Positions 1-7,481 of a stretch of 47,046 bases of DNA are shown here, piece after piece. The position numbers and the translations under genes are program-made. Location: positions 1 to 47,046 of the forward strand of contig JBJTHN010000050.1 of assembly GCA_046094505.1 (NCBI GenBank), given 5' to 3'. The notes below the pieces were generated by a model, which was given only the letters and a program-made list of their open reading frames with translations, had not been told where the DNA came from and ran no database searches. Source of the stretch: RFTU01 sp046094505 (GTDB taxonomy: Bacteria > Pseudomonadota > Gammaproteobacteria > Burkholderiales > Burkholderiaceae_C). Within the stretch, counting starts at the first letter, position 1. Each line of letters begins with the position of its first letter.

Positions 1-2
1 AG

Positions 3-155
3 GCCGCCCGGCGCGATGCGCTGGCACAGGCCTGGGATCGGTGTGGCCACATGATCCCGCTGGAAGCACCAGGCCGCTTAGCCCTGGCCGTGCAGCGCTG
101 GCTGGCGCAGACGCCAAGGCTCACGCCAATCTCTTCTGGAGTGTCTACGAGATGA
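3..155 (+). CDS. alpha/beta hydrolase, C-terminal end only (partial)
   Basis: An open frame enters from the left edge and stops with TGA at 153-155. The 50 visible residues include RCGHMIPLEAPGRLALAV, the typical end of an alpha/beta-hydrolase. The histidine of CGHMIPLEAP sits where the catalytic His of the Ser-His-Asp triad normally lies, followed by the last helix. The nucleophile and acid are outside the window, so esterase, C-C bond hydrolase and other activities cannot be told apart. The stop overlaps the start of the next gene (ATGA at 152-155), so the two are almost certainly co-transcribed and translationally coupled. Family assignment rests on a short segment. Confidence 0.7.
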   Translation, partial: AARRDALAQAWDRCGHMIPLEAPGRLALAVQRWLAQTPRLTPISSGVSTR

Positions 156-1285
156 AGACCGAGCAGCTCAACGAGCGCCACATTCCCTTTTCCAGCCTTC
201 GCTCCTCCACCGAAGCGTTCATCGACTACGCCATTCCCGAGTGCTCGCCCAAGTACAACTACGCGTTGGTGGGGCCCGGTGTGTCGCAAAACGCCAAGCA
301 GCCAGTGAGCCTGCGCGAGCCCCACGGCTTTCAGGTGGGCGGCGTGTCCATGCCGCACGGCCGCATCAACCCGCCGCACCTGCACTTCAGCTGCGAGGTG
401 TTCATCTGCGCCAAGGGGCAGTGGCGCATCCAGTGGGGCTTCAACCCGCAGGCTCGCCATGTGGACATCGGCGAGCTCGATATCGTCTCCGTGCCCACCT
501 GGATCTACCGCGGCTTCACCAACATCGGCGTGGACGACGGCTTTCTGTTCACCGCCTTGGGGCGCGACCACACGGGCGGCATCCTGTGGGGGCAGGCCAC
601 CTTGCAAGCCGCGCAGGCCCAGGGCGTGGTACTGACCGATGGATACCGCATCGTAGACACGCGTCGGGGCGATGCGCTGCAGGTCGGTGAGCAGGTGCTG
701 CAGCCGATGGAGGCGGCCGACATTGCCGCCTTGCGCGACTGGACCGAGGCCGAGATGAGCCGAAGGCTGGTTCGTGCAGCCGACCTCAAGTTTGGGGCCC
801 ACAGCCTCATCGATGCCGTGCTTCCTGGCGGCGGTGCACAACTCGCACCTGTGGTTGGCCTGGGCATTTCCGAAGACCGTCACGCCGAGCCACCCGTGGC
901 CAAGGCTCATGGCGTGACCCTGGAGTGGTTGCGCATTCCGCCGGGCTGTGGTGTGCTGCGCCACCGCTTGCAGGACAAGCAGGTGATGACGGTGTACCGA
1001 GGAGCGGTGGAGCTGACCGTGCAAGCCGATGAGGGCCCCGCGCAGTTCGCCTTGCAAGGATCGCCCGACGGCTGGGACAGTTTTGCCGTTCCGTCTGATG
1101 TGTGGCGCAGCCTGCGAAACACCGGCCCTCATGAGGCGTGGGTGCTGTTGATGACCGCAGGCGACCACCGAAAGCGCATTCAGTGGGATGAACAGGTGTT
1201 GACCGCTGCCCATGCCAGCGGCTGGGCCCATGACGCCGATGGTTGCGTCGCCGAGCGCCGCTTTGTGGAGCGCGCGCAGCGCTGA
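152..1285 (+). CDS. bicupin domain protein (dioxygenase-like, substrate unknown)
   Basis: 377-residue cytoplasmic protein with no signal peptide and two cupin-like barrels. The first (about residues 55-140) has the metal motif PPHLHFSCE, with H76, H78 and E82. The position of the fourth ligand in cupin motif 2 is filled by R120 (PTWIYRGFTN). The second barrel (about 245-345) has no HxH and again shows PxxVWRxxxN with Arg. The fold resembles gentisate-dioxygenase-like bicupins, but an incomplete ligand set means dioxygenase activity is not assured. ATG at 152 was chosen because it overlaps the upstream TGA and has GGAG about 10 nt upstream; an in-frame extension to 41 lies inside the hydrolase gene. 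An aldolase gene follows after 38 bp, suggesting a shared catabolic operon. Confidence 0.72.
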   Translation: MKTEQLNERHIPFSSLRSSTEAFIDYAIPECSPKYNYALVGPGVSQNAKQPVSLREPHGFQVGGVSMPHGRINPPHLHFSCEVFICAKGQWRIQWGFNPQARHVDIGELDIVSVPTWIYRGFTNIGVDDGFLFTALGRDHTGGILWGQATLQAAQAQGVVLTDGYRIVDTRRGDALQVGEQVLQPMEAADIAALRDWTEAEMSRRLVRAADLKFGAHSLIDAVLPGGGAQLAPVVGLGISEDRHAEPPVAKAHGVTLEWLRIPPGCGVLRHRLQDKQVMTVYRGAVELTVQADEGPAQFALQGSPDGWDSFAVPSDVWRSLRNTGPHEAWVLLMTAGDHRKRIQWDEQVLTAAHASGWAHDADGCVAERRFVERAQR

Positions 1286-1323
1286 GCATCCGACCAGAAC
1301 CCCTACCCCTTGGAGAGCAGACC

Positions 1324-2133
1324 ATGAACCCCAACGTCACTGCTGCCGAACACCACCCGCTGGACCTGCGCCTGGCGCAGCGCATGCGGGGCCAGCAACG
1401 CCTGCGCGGCATCTTCAACGGCCTGCCCAGTCCGGCCATTGTGGAGATGTGCGCCTATGCGGGCTTTGACCTGCTGATCATCGACAACGAGCACGGCAGC
1501 GCAGACCTGCAGATGACCGAGCACCTGCTGCGGGCAGCCCGCGCCAGCGGCATTCCGGCTCTGGTGCGCTGCCTGGAGCACGACATCCCACGCGTTCTGG
1601 ACATGGGGGCCTCGGGCCTGCAGATTCCCATGGTGGAGTCGGCGGATCATGCGCGCGACCTGGTTCAGCGGGTGCGCTACCCGCTGCCCGGCGGGGGCGG
1701 GGGGCGCCGGGGCAGCGCCTTCAGCACCCGTGCGGCGGGCTATGGTGCCTTTGGCGGGTCCGAGCATACTCGGCTGAGCAACGAGGCCATCGTGCTGGTG
1801 GCTATGGTGGAGAGCCCACAGGCCATCGAGCAAGCCGGTGCCATTGCGGCCGTGGAGGGCATTGATGCGGTCTTCGTAGGACCCAACGACCTGGCACACG
1901 CCATGGGGCACGAAAACCGCTATGGCGATGCGCCGGTGCAAGCCGCCATTGAGCGGGCGCTGCGCGCGGTGAGCGCGCAAGGCATCTGTGCGGGTGTACT
2001 GGCCCTCACGCCGGAGGAAGAAGAGCGCTATGCGGCCTGGGGCGGCCGCTACTTCGCCACGGTCACCACCTCACTGATCACAAGGGCATTCCAACAAGCC
2101 GCACGCCAGGGGCGCGCAGAACTGAAGTACTGA
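1324..2133 (+). CDS. HpcH/HpaI family aldolase
   Basis: 269 residues forming a class II pyruvate aldolase TIM barrel, the family of 4-hydroxy-2-oxoheptane-1,7-dioate aldolase (HpaI/HpcH) and GarL. These enzymes cleave 4-hydroxy-2-oxo acids to pyruvate and an aldehyde using a divalent metal. Visible landmarks are DNEHGSAD with the catalytic-type His57, the metal-binding Glu in AMVESPQA (E163) and Asp in VGPNDLAHAMG (D189), and a glycine-rich loop around residues 120-140. The start is ATG 1324 with GGAG about 9 nt upstream; in-frame sequence further upstream overlaps the cupin gene. It probably runs downstream of an alpha/beta hydrolase and a bicupin oxygenase-like protein, consistent with the lower part of a ring-degradation pathway. 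The true substrate is unknown. Confidence 0.85.
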   Translation: MNPNVTAAEHHPLDLRLAQRMRGQQRLRGIFNGLPSPAIVEMCAYAGFDLLIIDNEHGSADLQMTEHLLRAARASGIPALVRCLEHDIPRVLDMGASGLQIPMVESADHARDLVQRVRYPLPGGGGGRRGSAFSTRAAGYGAFGGSEHTRLSNEAIVLVAMVESPQAIEQAGAIAAVEGIDAVFVGPNDLAHAMGHENRYGDAPVQAAIERALRAVSAQGICAGVLALTPEEEERYAAWGGRYFATVTTSLITRAFQQAARQGRAELKY

Positions 2134-2166
2134 TCCCCAGGTTGTCGCGCAGTCGCTGCACCGGGG

Positions 2167-2183
2167 CTAGGTACTTTTACTAG
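2167..2183 (+). promoter_or_regulatory. imperfect inverted repeat upstream of the TonB receptor gene
   Basis: CTAgGTA-cttt-TACTAG is an inverted repeat with one bulged base, lying 119 bp before the receptor start. It is a possible operator in the regulatory gap between the aldolase and the receptor. No binding protein is encoded in the visible part of the cluster. Confidence 0.3.
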
Positions 2184-2188
2184 AGGGT

Positions 2189-2216
2189 TTGCATAGAGAT
2201 TGCATACGCTTGCACT
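2189..2216 (+). repeat. three TTGCA direct repeats at helical spacing
   Basis: TTGCATA (2189-2195), TTGCATA (2200-2206) and TTGCACT (2210-2216) repeat every 11 and 10 bp, all on one face of the helix, about 85-115 bp before the TonB-receptor start. Such phased direct repeats are typical of activator or OmpR-type binding sites. A regulatory function is inference; the repeats themselves are visible. Confidence 0.4.
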
Positions 2217-2301
2217 GCCCTTGGGGACCGTCCAAACTTGGCATCAACACGCCGTTTCCGCACCTCGGTGCGCCTTTTGAATCACGACTGGAGACTCGAC
2301 G

Positions 2302-4971
2302 ATGAAGACCTTCCGCCGCAATCCCCTGGTGGCCATGGTGGCCCTGGCTGTTGGCTCATGGGCAGCCGCAGGCGCCTTGCCTGCGCATGCACAGGCGCAG
2401 GGCAGCGCCGCCCGCTCGTCTGACTCTGGTGAACTGCAGTCGGTGTCGGTCTCGGCCAACCGCCGCCTGGAAGACCAGCAAAAGGTCAACGTCTCGGTCA
2501 CCGGCCTGAGCAACCAAGCGCTGGCAGAGCGCAACCTGTCTGACGTCTCGCAGCTCGACACCGTGGTGCCGGGCTTCACCTTTGGCCGCTCCGGTGCCGA
2601 CGCACGCCCTGCGATGCGCGGTGTGCGCACGGAAAACGTGGCGGTGAACGCGGATACCACGATCGGCTATTTCGTTGACGGCATCTACAAGTCACGCGCC
2701 CAGCAGGCCATGATGGGCTTCGTGGACGTCTCCCGCGTGGAAGTGATGCGCGGCCCGCAGGGCACGCTGTTCGGCCGCAATACCTTCGGCGGTACGGTGG
2801 CCATCACCACCAACGCGCCCGAGCTCAAGTCCAACGAAACCACGGCCAGCCTGCTGGTCGGCAACTACGGCAAGGTGCGCGCAGAAGGCATCTTCAACCT
2901 GCCCTTGGGCGACACCGCCGCCTTGCGCCTGGTGGCTGTCAAGGACAAGTCCGACCCCTGGGTGAAGAACGATTTCAACCCTGCCGCCGGCATGTTTGAC
3001 CAAGACACGCGCTACTTCCGCGGCAGCCTGCTCTTCAAGCCCACCAAAGACCTCGAAGCCGTGTTCCGCGTGGACAGCACCACCCAGGGTGGCAACGGTG
3101 GCTCGGCCTTTGGCTACAAGATGGCCGGTACCTTTGTGCACACGCCCTCGTGCCAGCAGTTGTTCAACTCAACGCTCACCATCATCAACCCGCGCGGCGG
3201 TAACCGCGATGCGGTCAACGACTGCGTGCGTACACAAGGTGCTGGCGCTGGCACCGGTGCCAATGCCATCGGTTCTGGCGTTGACCTAGGCATTCCCCTG
3301 TACAAGGCCGGCAACGCCTACGTTGTAGATAACGACTACCGCACCTACCTGGACACGAGCGACCGCAACATGAGCCTGGACCTGACTTATCAGATCCCGG
3401 GCGCCACGCTCAAGTCCATCACCGGTTATGCTGACTTCATTGCTACGCGCACATCGGATTCAGACTTTTCTGCATCCACCATCGCCATTGACTACCAGGC
3501 CACAGCCGCCAAGACCCTCTCTCAGGAGTTCCAGATCCTGAGCAATACCAAGGGCCCCCTTGGCTACGTGGCCGGTGTCTATTTGTTCAAGGACGAACTC
3601 CGCGGCACCTTCATCAACCAGCAGTTGCCTCGCACCATTCGTTCGTCGGCCCTAAGCGCGCCCATAAGCTTGGCGCAAAACGGCGCCGGTTTCTACGATA
3701 ACCAAATGCCGGAGACCGATTCGCGGGCGGTATACGGCCAGTTGAACTACAAAATTAGCCCGGCCCTGACCCTTACGGCTGGTGCGCGTCACACCAAGGA
3801 CACCAAAGCCTTCAAGTTCGCCAACGCCAACGCGGTGTTGCCGCTGAATGCGGCCGGTGCACCCGACGGCAACCTGATCACCCTGTCCACGCCGCTGCCC
3901 CCTGCATCGGCTTACGGGTCTGCGGGGGTAAGCAACTGCCTGGACGGCGCTACACGCCCAGGCTTCAACTGTTTGCCTGGCACCAATACCACCACGGGCG
4001 CCACCTATACCGAGGCCACCTTCAGCAAGAGCACCGGCCGACTGGCCTTGGACTACGAGCTCAACAAGGACCAGCTTGTCTACCTGACGATCTCGAACGG
4101 CTTTCGCTCGGGGGGCTTCAACTCGGGGCAGGCACTGACATCGGCCCGCACCTTCAAGCCCGAAGAAGTGGTGGCCCTGGAAGTAGGCTCCAAGAACCGC
4201 TTCCTCAAGAACACCTTGCAACTCAACTTATCGGCTTTCAGCAACGGCTACACCAACCTGCAGGAGCAGCGCCAAATTCCGGTGGGCAACACCACCATTT
4301 CGGCTATCTTCAATGCAGCCAAGGCTAATGCCAAGGGCCTCGAGGCTGAGCTTGAGTGGCGTACTTCACGGGCCACGACCCTTGGCGGGACATTGAGCCT
4401 GCTGGATGCGAAATACACCAGCTTCCCCGATGTGGCACTGCCCTTTGGAACCTCTGTCCTGGTGGCTGATCCCTCGTCGACCGCACCGCAAACCGACGCC
4501 AACGGCGTGGTGATTGCACCGGCCGGGCAGCGCCGCCTGTTTGCGCCTGGCTACAAGTGTGGCGTGGTGCCGGGAACCGGCGGCGCGGGCCAGCCGGCTG
4601 CAGCCTTCGGCTGCGACCTGTCGGGTAACCGCATCCCCTACGCCGCGCGCAGCCAAGGCTCCATCTTCCTCAAGCACGACATCGGCTTGGCTGGAGGCGG
4701 ACGCCTGACGCCGATTGTGGTGGTCAGCTACAACAGTGGCTTCTTTGGGCAACCCGCCAATGCGCAAATCGAAAAGCAGGGCGCCTTTACCAAGACCGAT
4801 ATCAAGCTGAACTGGCGCATCAATGAGCAATGGTCGTTGTTGGGCTTCGTTGACAACGCGGGTAATACCCAAACCATCAACCGCTTCGTGTGGGGCGGTG
4901 GCGGTGCACTGCAGGTTAGTGCGGCGCCCCCGCGAATGACGGGCCTGAAGCTAAGCTATAGCAAGTTCTAA
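2302..4971 (+). CDS. TonB-dependent outer membrane receptor
   Basis: 889 residues. Residues 1-31 are a Sec signal peptide ending AHAQA. A TonB-box-like stretch follows (ELQSVSVSANRR, about 45-56), then a plug domain with the family motif VEVMRGPQGTLFGRNTFGG (about residues 149-167). The rest is a long 22-strand-type barrel ending in Phe (KLSYSKF), the outer-membrane assembly signal. Receptors of this type import iron chelates, vitamin B12, sugars or large aromatics using TonB/ExbBD energy. There is no siderophore gene, no B12 riboswitch and no FecI/FecR pair next door, and the neighbours look catabolic, so an organic nutrient is likelier than iron. A strong terminator follows the gene, and a 168-bp regulatory gap precedes it. 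Confidence 0.92.
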   Translation: MKTFRRNPLVAMVALAVGSWAAAGALPAHAQAQGSAARSSDSGELQSVSVSANRRLEDQQKVNVSVTGLSNQALAERNLSDVSQLDTVVPGFTFGRSGADARPAMRGVRTENVAVNADTTIGYFVDGIYKSRAQQAMMGFVDVSRVEVMRGPQGTLFGRNTFGGTVAITTNAPELKSNETTASLLVGNYGKVRAEGIFNLPLGDTAALRLVAVKDKSDPWVKNDFNPAAGMFDQDTRYFRGSLLFKPTKDLEAVFRVDSTTQGGNGGSAFGYKMAGTFVHTPSCQQLFNSTLTIINPRGGNRDAVNDCVRTQGAGAGTGANAIGSGVDLGIPLYKAGNAYVVDNDYRTYLDTSDRNMSLDLTYQIPGATLKSITGYADFIATRTSDSDFSASTIAIDYQATAAKTLSQEFQILSNTKGPLGYVAGVYLFKDELRGTFINQQLPRTIRSSALSAPISLAQNGAGFYDNQMPETDSRAVYGQLNYKISPALTLTAGARHTKDTKAFKFANANAVLPLNAAGAPDGNLITLSTPLPPASAYGSAGVSNCLDGATRPGFNCLPGTNTTTGATYTEATFSKSTGRLALDYELNKDQLVYLTISNGFRSGGFNSGQALTSARTFKPEEVVALEVGSKNRFLKNTLQLNLSAFSNGYTNLQEQRQIPVGNTTISAIFNAAKANAKGLEAELEWRTSRATTLGGTLSLLDAKYTSFPDVALPFGTSVLVADPSSTAPQTDANGVVIAPAGQRRLFAPGYKCGVVPGTGGAGQPAAAFGCDLSGNRIPYAARSQGSIFLKHDIGLAGGGRLTPIVVVSYNSGFFGQPANAQIEKQGAFTKTDIKLNWRINEQWSLLGFVDNAGNTQTINRFVWGGGGALQVSAAPPRMTGLKLSYSKF

Positions 4972-4990
4972 CAAGCATTAGCGGCATTGA

Positions 4991-5024
4991 CCATGGCCGG
5001 CTTGATGCCGGCCATGGCCTTTTT
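4991..5024 (+). terminator. rho-independent terminator of the TonB receptor gene
   Basis: A perfect 11-bp stem CCATGGCCGGC / GCCGGCCATGG (4991-5001 and 5007-5017) with loop TTGAT is followed by CC and five T residues (5020-5024). It begins 19 bp after the receptor stop and separates it from the MetE-like gene, which therefore needs its own promoter or readthrough. Confidence 0.9.
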
Positions 5025-5046
5025 CAACCGCCATACCTCTCGAGCC

Positions 5047-6201
5047 ATGCCGCAGCACCACCGCCGCTACTTCCCCACCACGCACGTGGGTTCCTTGCCC
5101 CGCAGCCAGCCTGTGGTGGACCAGATCTTCGCCCGCGAGCGCGGGGAGGCGGTCGATGAAGCCCTGTTCAACGAAACCATGCGCGTGGCGGTGGACCAGG
5201 CCGTGCAACGCCAGGTGCAGTCGGGCATCGACATCGTCAGCGACGGTGAGATGAGCAAAATCAGCTACGCCACCTACATCAAGGACCGCTACACCGGCTT
5301 CGATGGCGACAGCGAGCGCCGCACGCCCGCAGACCTGCTGGACTACCCGGGATTCATGAAGCGCTTGGCCTCGGGCGGCGGCACGCCCACCTACCGGCGC
5401 CCCTGCTGCGTGGGGCCGATTCAGGTGAAGTCTCTGCTGCCCTTGGAGCATGACATCGCCCATGTGAAGGCCGCCGCTCAACAGCACGGTGCCCACGGGG
5501 TGTTTATGAACGCCGCCTCACCCGGCGTGGTGGCGCTGTTCCAGCCTAATCGCCACTATGCGAGCGATGACCAATACCTGCAGGCCCTGGCCCATGCGCT
5601 GCGCCACGAATACCACGCCATCGTGGATGCGGGTCTGATCCTGCAGCTGGACTCGCCTGACTTGGGCCTGGGTCGTCACATGATGTACAAAGACTTGGAA
5701 GAGGGCGCCTACCTGCGCCGCATCGAGCGGCATGTGGAGGCACTCAACGAGGCCCTGCTGGCCATTCCTGCTGACCGGGTGCGCATGCACGTGTGCTGGG
5801 GCAACTATGAGGGACCGCACCACAAGGACGTACCCCTGGCCACCATCTTGCCCGTCGTCATGAAGGCCAAGCCACAAGCCCTGTTGTTTGAAACTTCCAA
5901 CCCACGGCATGCGCATGAATGGGAAACAATTGCCCAGATGCAGCACTGCATTCCGGACGACAAGATCCTCATCCCCGGGGTACTGGACTCCACCACCAAC
6001 TTCGTGGAGCACCCGCGCCTGGTGGCCCAGCGCCTTCAGCGCTTTGCCGACATCGTGGGCCCTGATCGCGTGATGGCCGGAACGGATTGCGGCTTCGGCA
6101 CCTTCGCCGGCTTCGGCGCGGTGGACCCCGACATCGTCTACGCCAAGTTCGCTTCGATGGCTGAAGGCGCAGCGCTGGCCTCACAGCACTACGCCGTATG
6201 A
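5047..6201 (+). CDS. MetE C-domain-like zinc methyl/alkyltransferase
   Basis: 384 residues matching only the C-terminal catalytic barrel of cobalamin-independent methionine synthase (UROD/MetE-like superfamily). FPTTHVGSLPRS opens the barrel. The zinc ligands appear as H248 and C250 (HVCWGN), E282 (LLFETSN) and C348 (GTDCGFG). Family members activate a thiol on zinc for alkylation. Besides short MetE-like enzymes, the family includes 2-hydroxypropyl-CoM lyase (epoxyalkane:CoM transferase). The folate-binding N-terminal half of full MetE is absent. ATG 5047 was chosen because an in-frame ATG at 4987 lies in the terminator hairpin. It overlaps the MFS gene by ATGA. Its setting suggests transfer of a C1 or alkyl group during catabolism rather than methionine synthesis; that role is inference. 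Confidence 0.82.
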   Translation: MPQHHRRYFPTTHVGSLPRSQPVVDQIFARERGEAVDEALFNETMRVAVDQAVQRQVQSGIDIVSDGEMSKISYATYIKDRYTGFDGDSERRTPADLLDYPGFMKRLASGGGTPTYRRPCCVGPIQVKSLLPLEHDIAHVKAAAQQHGAHGVFMNAASPGVVALFQPNRHYASDDQYLQALAHALRHEYHAIVDAGLILQLDSPDLGLGRHMMYKDLEEGAYLRRIERHVEALNEALLAIPADRVRMHVCWGNYEGPHHKDVPLATILPVVMKAKPQALLFETSNPRHAHEWETIAQMQHCIPDDKILIPGVLDSTTNFVEHPRLVAQRLQRFADIVGPDRVMAGTDCGFGTFAGFGAVDPDIVYAKFASMAEGAALASQHYAV

Positions 6202-7466
6202 ACCCTCAATCGCAGACGAGCAACCAGGCCGTACCTCAGCACTGGCTGCGGGCCGACGAGCTGGGCCTGCCCAGGCGCGCGCTGGCCCTGGGCTTCTTGC
6301 TGGTGGCCTACTTCTTCTACGCCTGGTCGTGGAACACCATCGACATCCTGCGCCCCTACATCAAGGAGAGCCTGGGCCTGACGCTGACCGAATCCGGATC
6401 GGCCTACACGCTGCAGTCCATCGGCGCGCTGGTGGGCGCGGTGGTGATGGGGCAGGTGGCCGACAAGATCGGCCGGCGCAACGCGCTGGTGATCACCATG
6501 ATCGGTTTCGGATCGGGCCTGCTGGGGGCCTTGGTGGTCACCGACTTCACGGGGCTGGTGGTGCAACGCCTGTACCTGGGCTTCTTCATGGGGTCAATGT
6601 TTCCGATTGCCGTGGGCATCTACTCGGGCCTGTTCGCGCGCGATGTTCGCGGCCGTATCGCGGGCATCGTGTTTTGCACCTACAACCTAGCGGTGTCGGC
6701 CTTGGGATTCGTGTCTTCGGCGGTGTTTCGTGCCGGGCTGGACTGGCAGCTGATGCTGTGGGCCGGCGCGGTACCCATTGCCTTGGCCTTTCTGGCCTTG
6801 GCCCTGGTGCCCGACGACCGACGCCTGGTGCCCATGGATGGCCTGGTGGGTGGGCAGGCCACGGCCAGCAGCACGCTGCCGGTGATGGAGTTGTTCCAGC
6901 CTGGGGTGCGCCGCCAAACGGTGTTTCTGGCGTTAATGAGCGGCTTGAATTTTTTCGCCTATCAGGCCTTCACCGGTTGGGCCACCACCTTCTTACGCAC
7001 CGAGCGTGGCGTGCCCGATACCGCCGTGGGCGACATTGTGGGATGGCAATTCGTGGGCAGTGCCTTGGGTGCCTTGTGCTGGGGTTGGATCAGCGACCGC
7101 TACGGCCGCCGCGTGGCCGCCTCAGGCTTTGTCGGTTGCGCCGTGCTGATTCCCATCTACCTCTTCGCTCCTGTGACGGTGCAAACACTGGAGTTCATCG
7201 GCTTTCTGTACGGCATTGCTTTGGCCTGCAGCGCCATTTGGGGCCCCTGGATGTCCGAGCTCTACCCCTCGCATCTGCGCTCCACGGCGGCGTCGATTTT
7301 CAACTGGGGCCGCGTGATCAGCATGACCGCGCCCCTGATCACCGCACCCTTGGCGCAGGCCTACGGCCTTGCGCCGGTGATGAGCCTGGCGGCTGTGGCC
7401 TTCCTGGTGGCTGCTGCGGTGTGGTGGAGCCTGCCCGAGACCGTCAAGCGTCGCCAGCCCGAATGA
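6198..7466 (+). CDS. MFS transporter (aromatic/organic acid type)
   Basis: 422 residues with about 12 predicted membrane helices in the inner membrane. The motif A loop GQVADKIGRRNAL follows TM2, and its repeat SDRYGRRVAAS lies in the second half. The ending with SELYPSHLRSTAASIFNWGR resembles proton-coupled aromatic acid or sugar-acid symporters. ATG 6198 overlaps the stop of the MetE-like gene (ATGA), so the pair is translationally coupled. It is the probable inner-membrane partner of the upstream TonB receptor, and substrate uptake is likelier than drug export, but the sequence alone does not settle direction. Confidence 0.88.
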   Translation: MNPQSQTSNQAVPQHWLRADELGLPRRALALGFLLVAYFFYAWSWNTIDILRPYIKESLGLTLTESGSAYTLQSIGALVGAVVMGQVADKIGRRNALVITMIGFGSGLLGALVVTDFTGLVVQRLYLGFFMGSMFPIAVGIYSGLFARDVRGRIAGIVFCTYNLAVSALGFVSSAVFRAGLDWQLMLWAGAVPIALAFLALALVPDDRRLVPMDGLVGGQATASSTLPVMELFQPGVRRQTVFLALMSGLNFFAYQAFTGWATTFLRTERGVPDTAVGDIVGWQFVGSALGALCWGWISDRYGRRVAASGFVGCAVLIPIYLFAPVTVQTLEFIGFLYGIALACSAIWGPWMSELYPSHLRSTAASIFNWGRVISMTAPLITAPLAQAYGLAPVMSLAAVAFLVAAAVWWSLPETVKRRQPE

Positions 7467-7481
7467 GGTGAAATAGGCGGC

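Noticed and set aside
2134..2301. Possible cobalamin riboswitch before the TonB receptor
   Set aside because: Too short, and no B12-box-like sequence is seen.
4987..5046. N-terminal extension of the MetE-like gene from ATG 4987
   Set aside because: The extension lies in the TonB-receptor terminator hairpin and has no family similarity.
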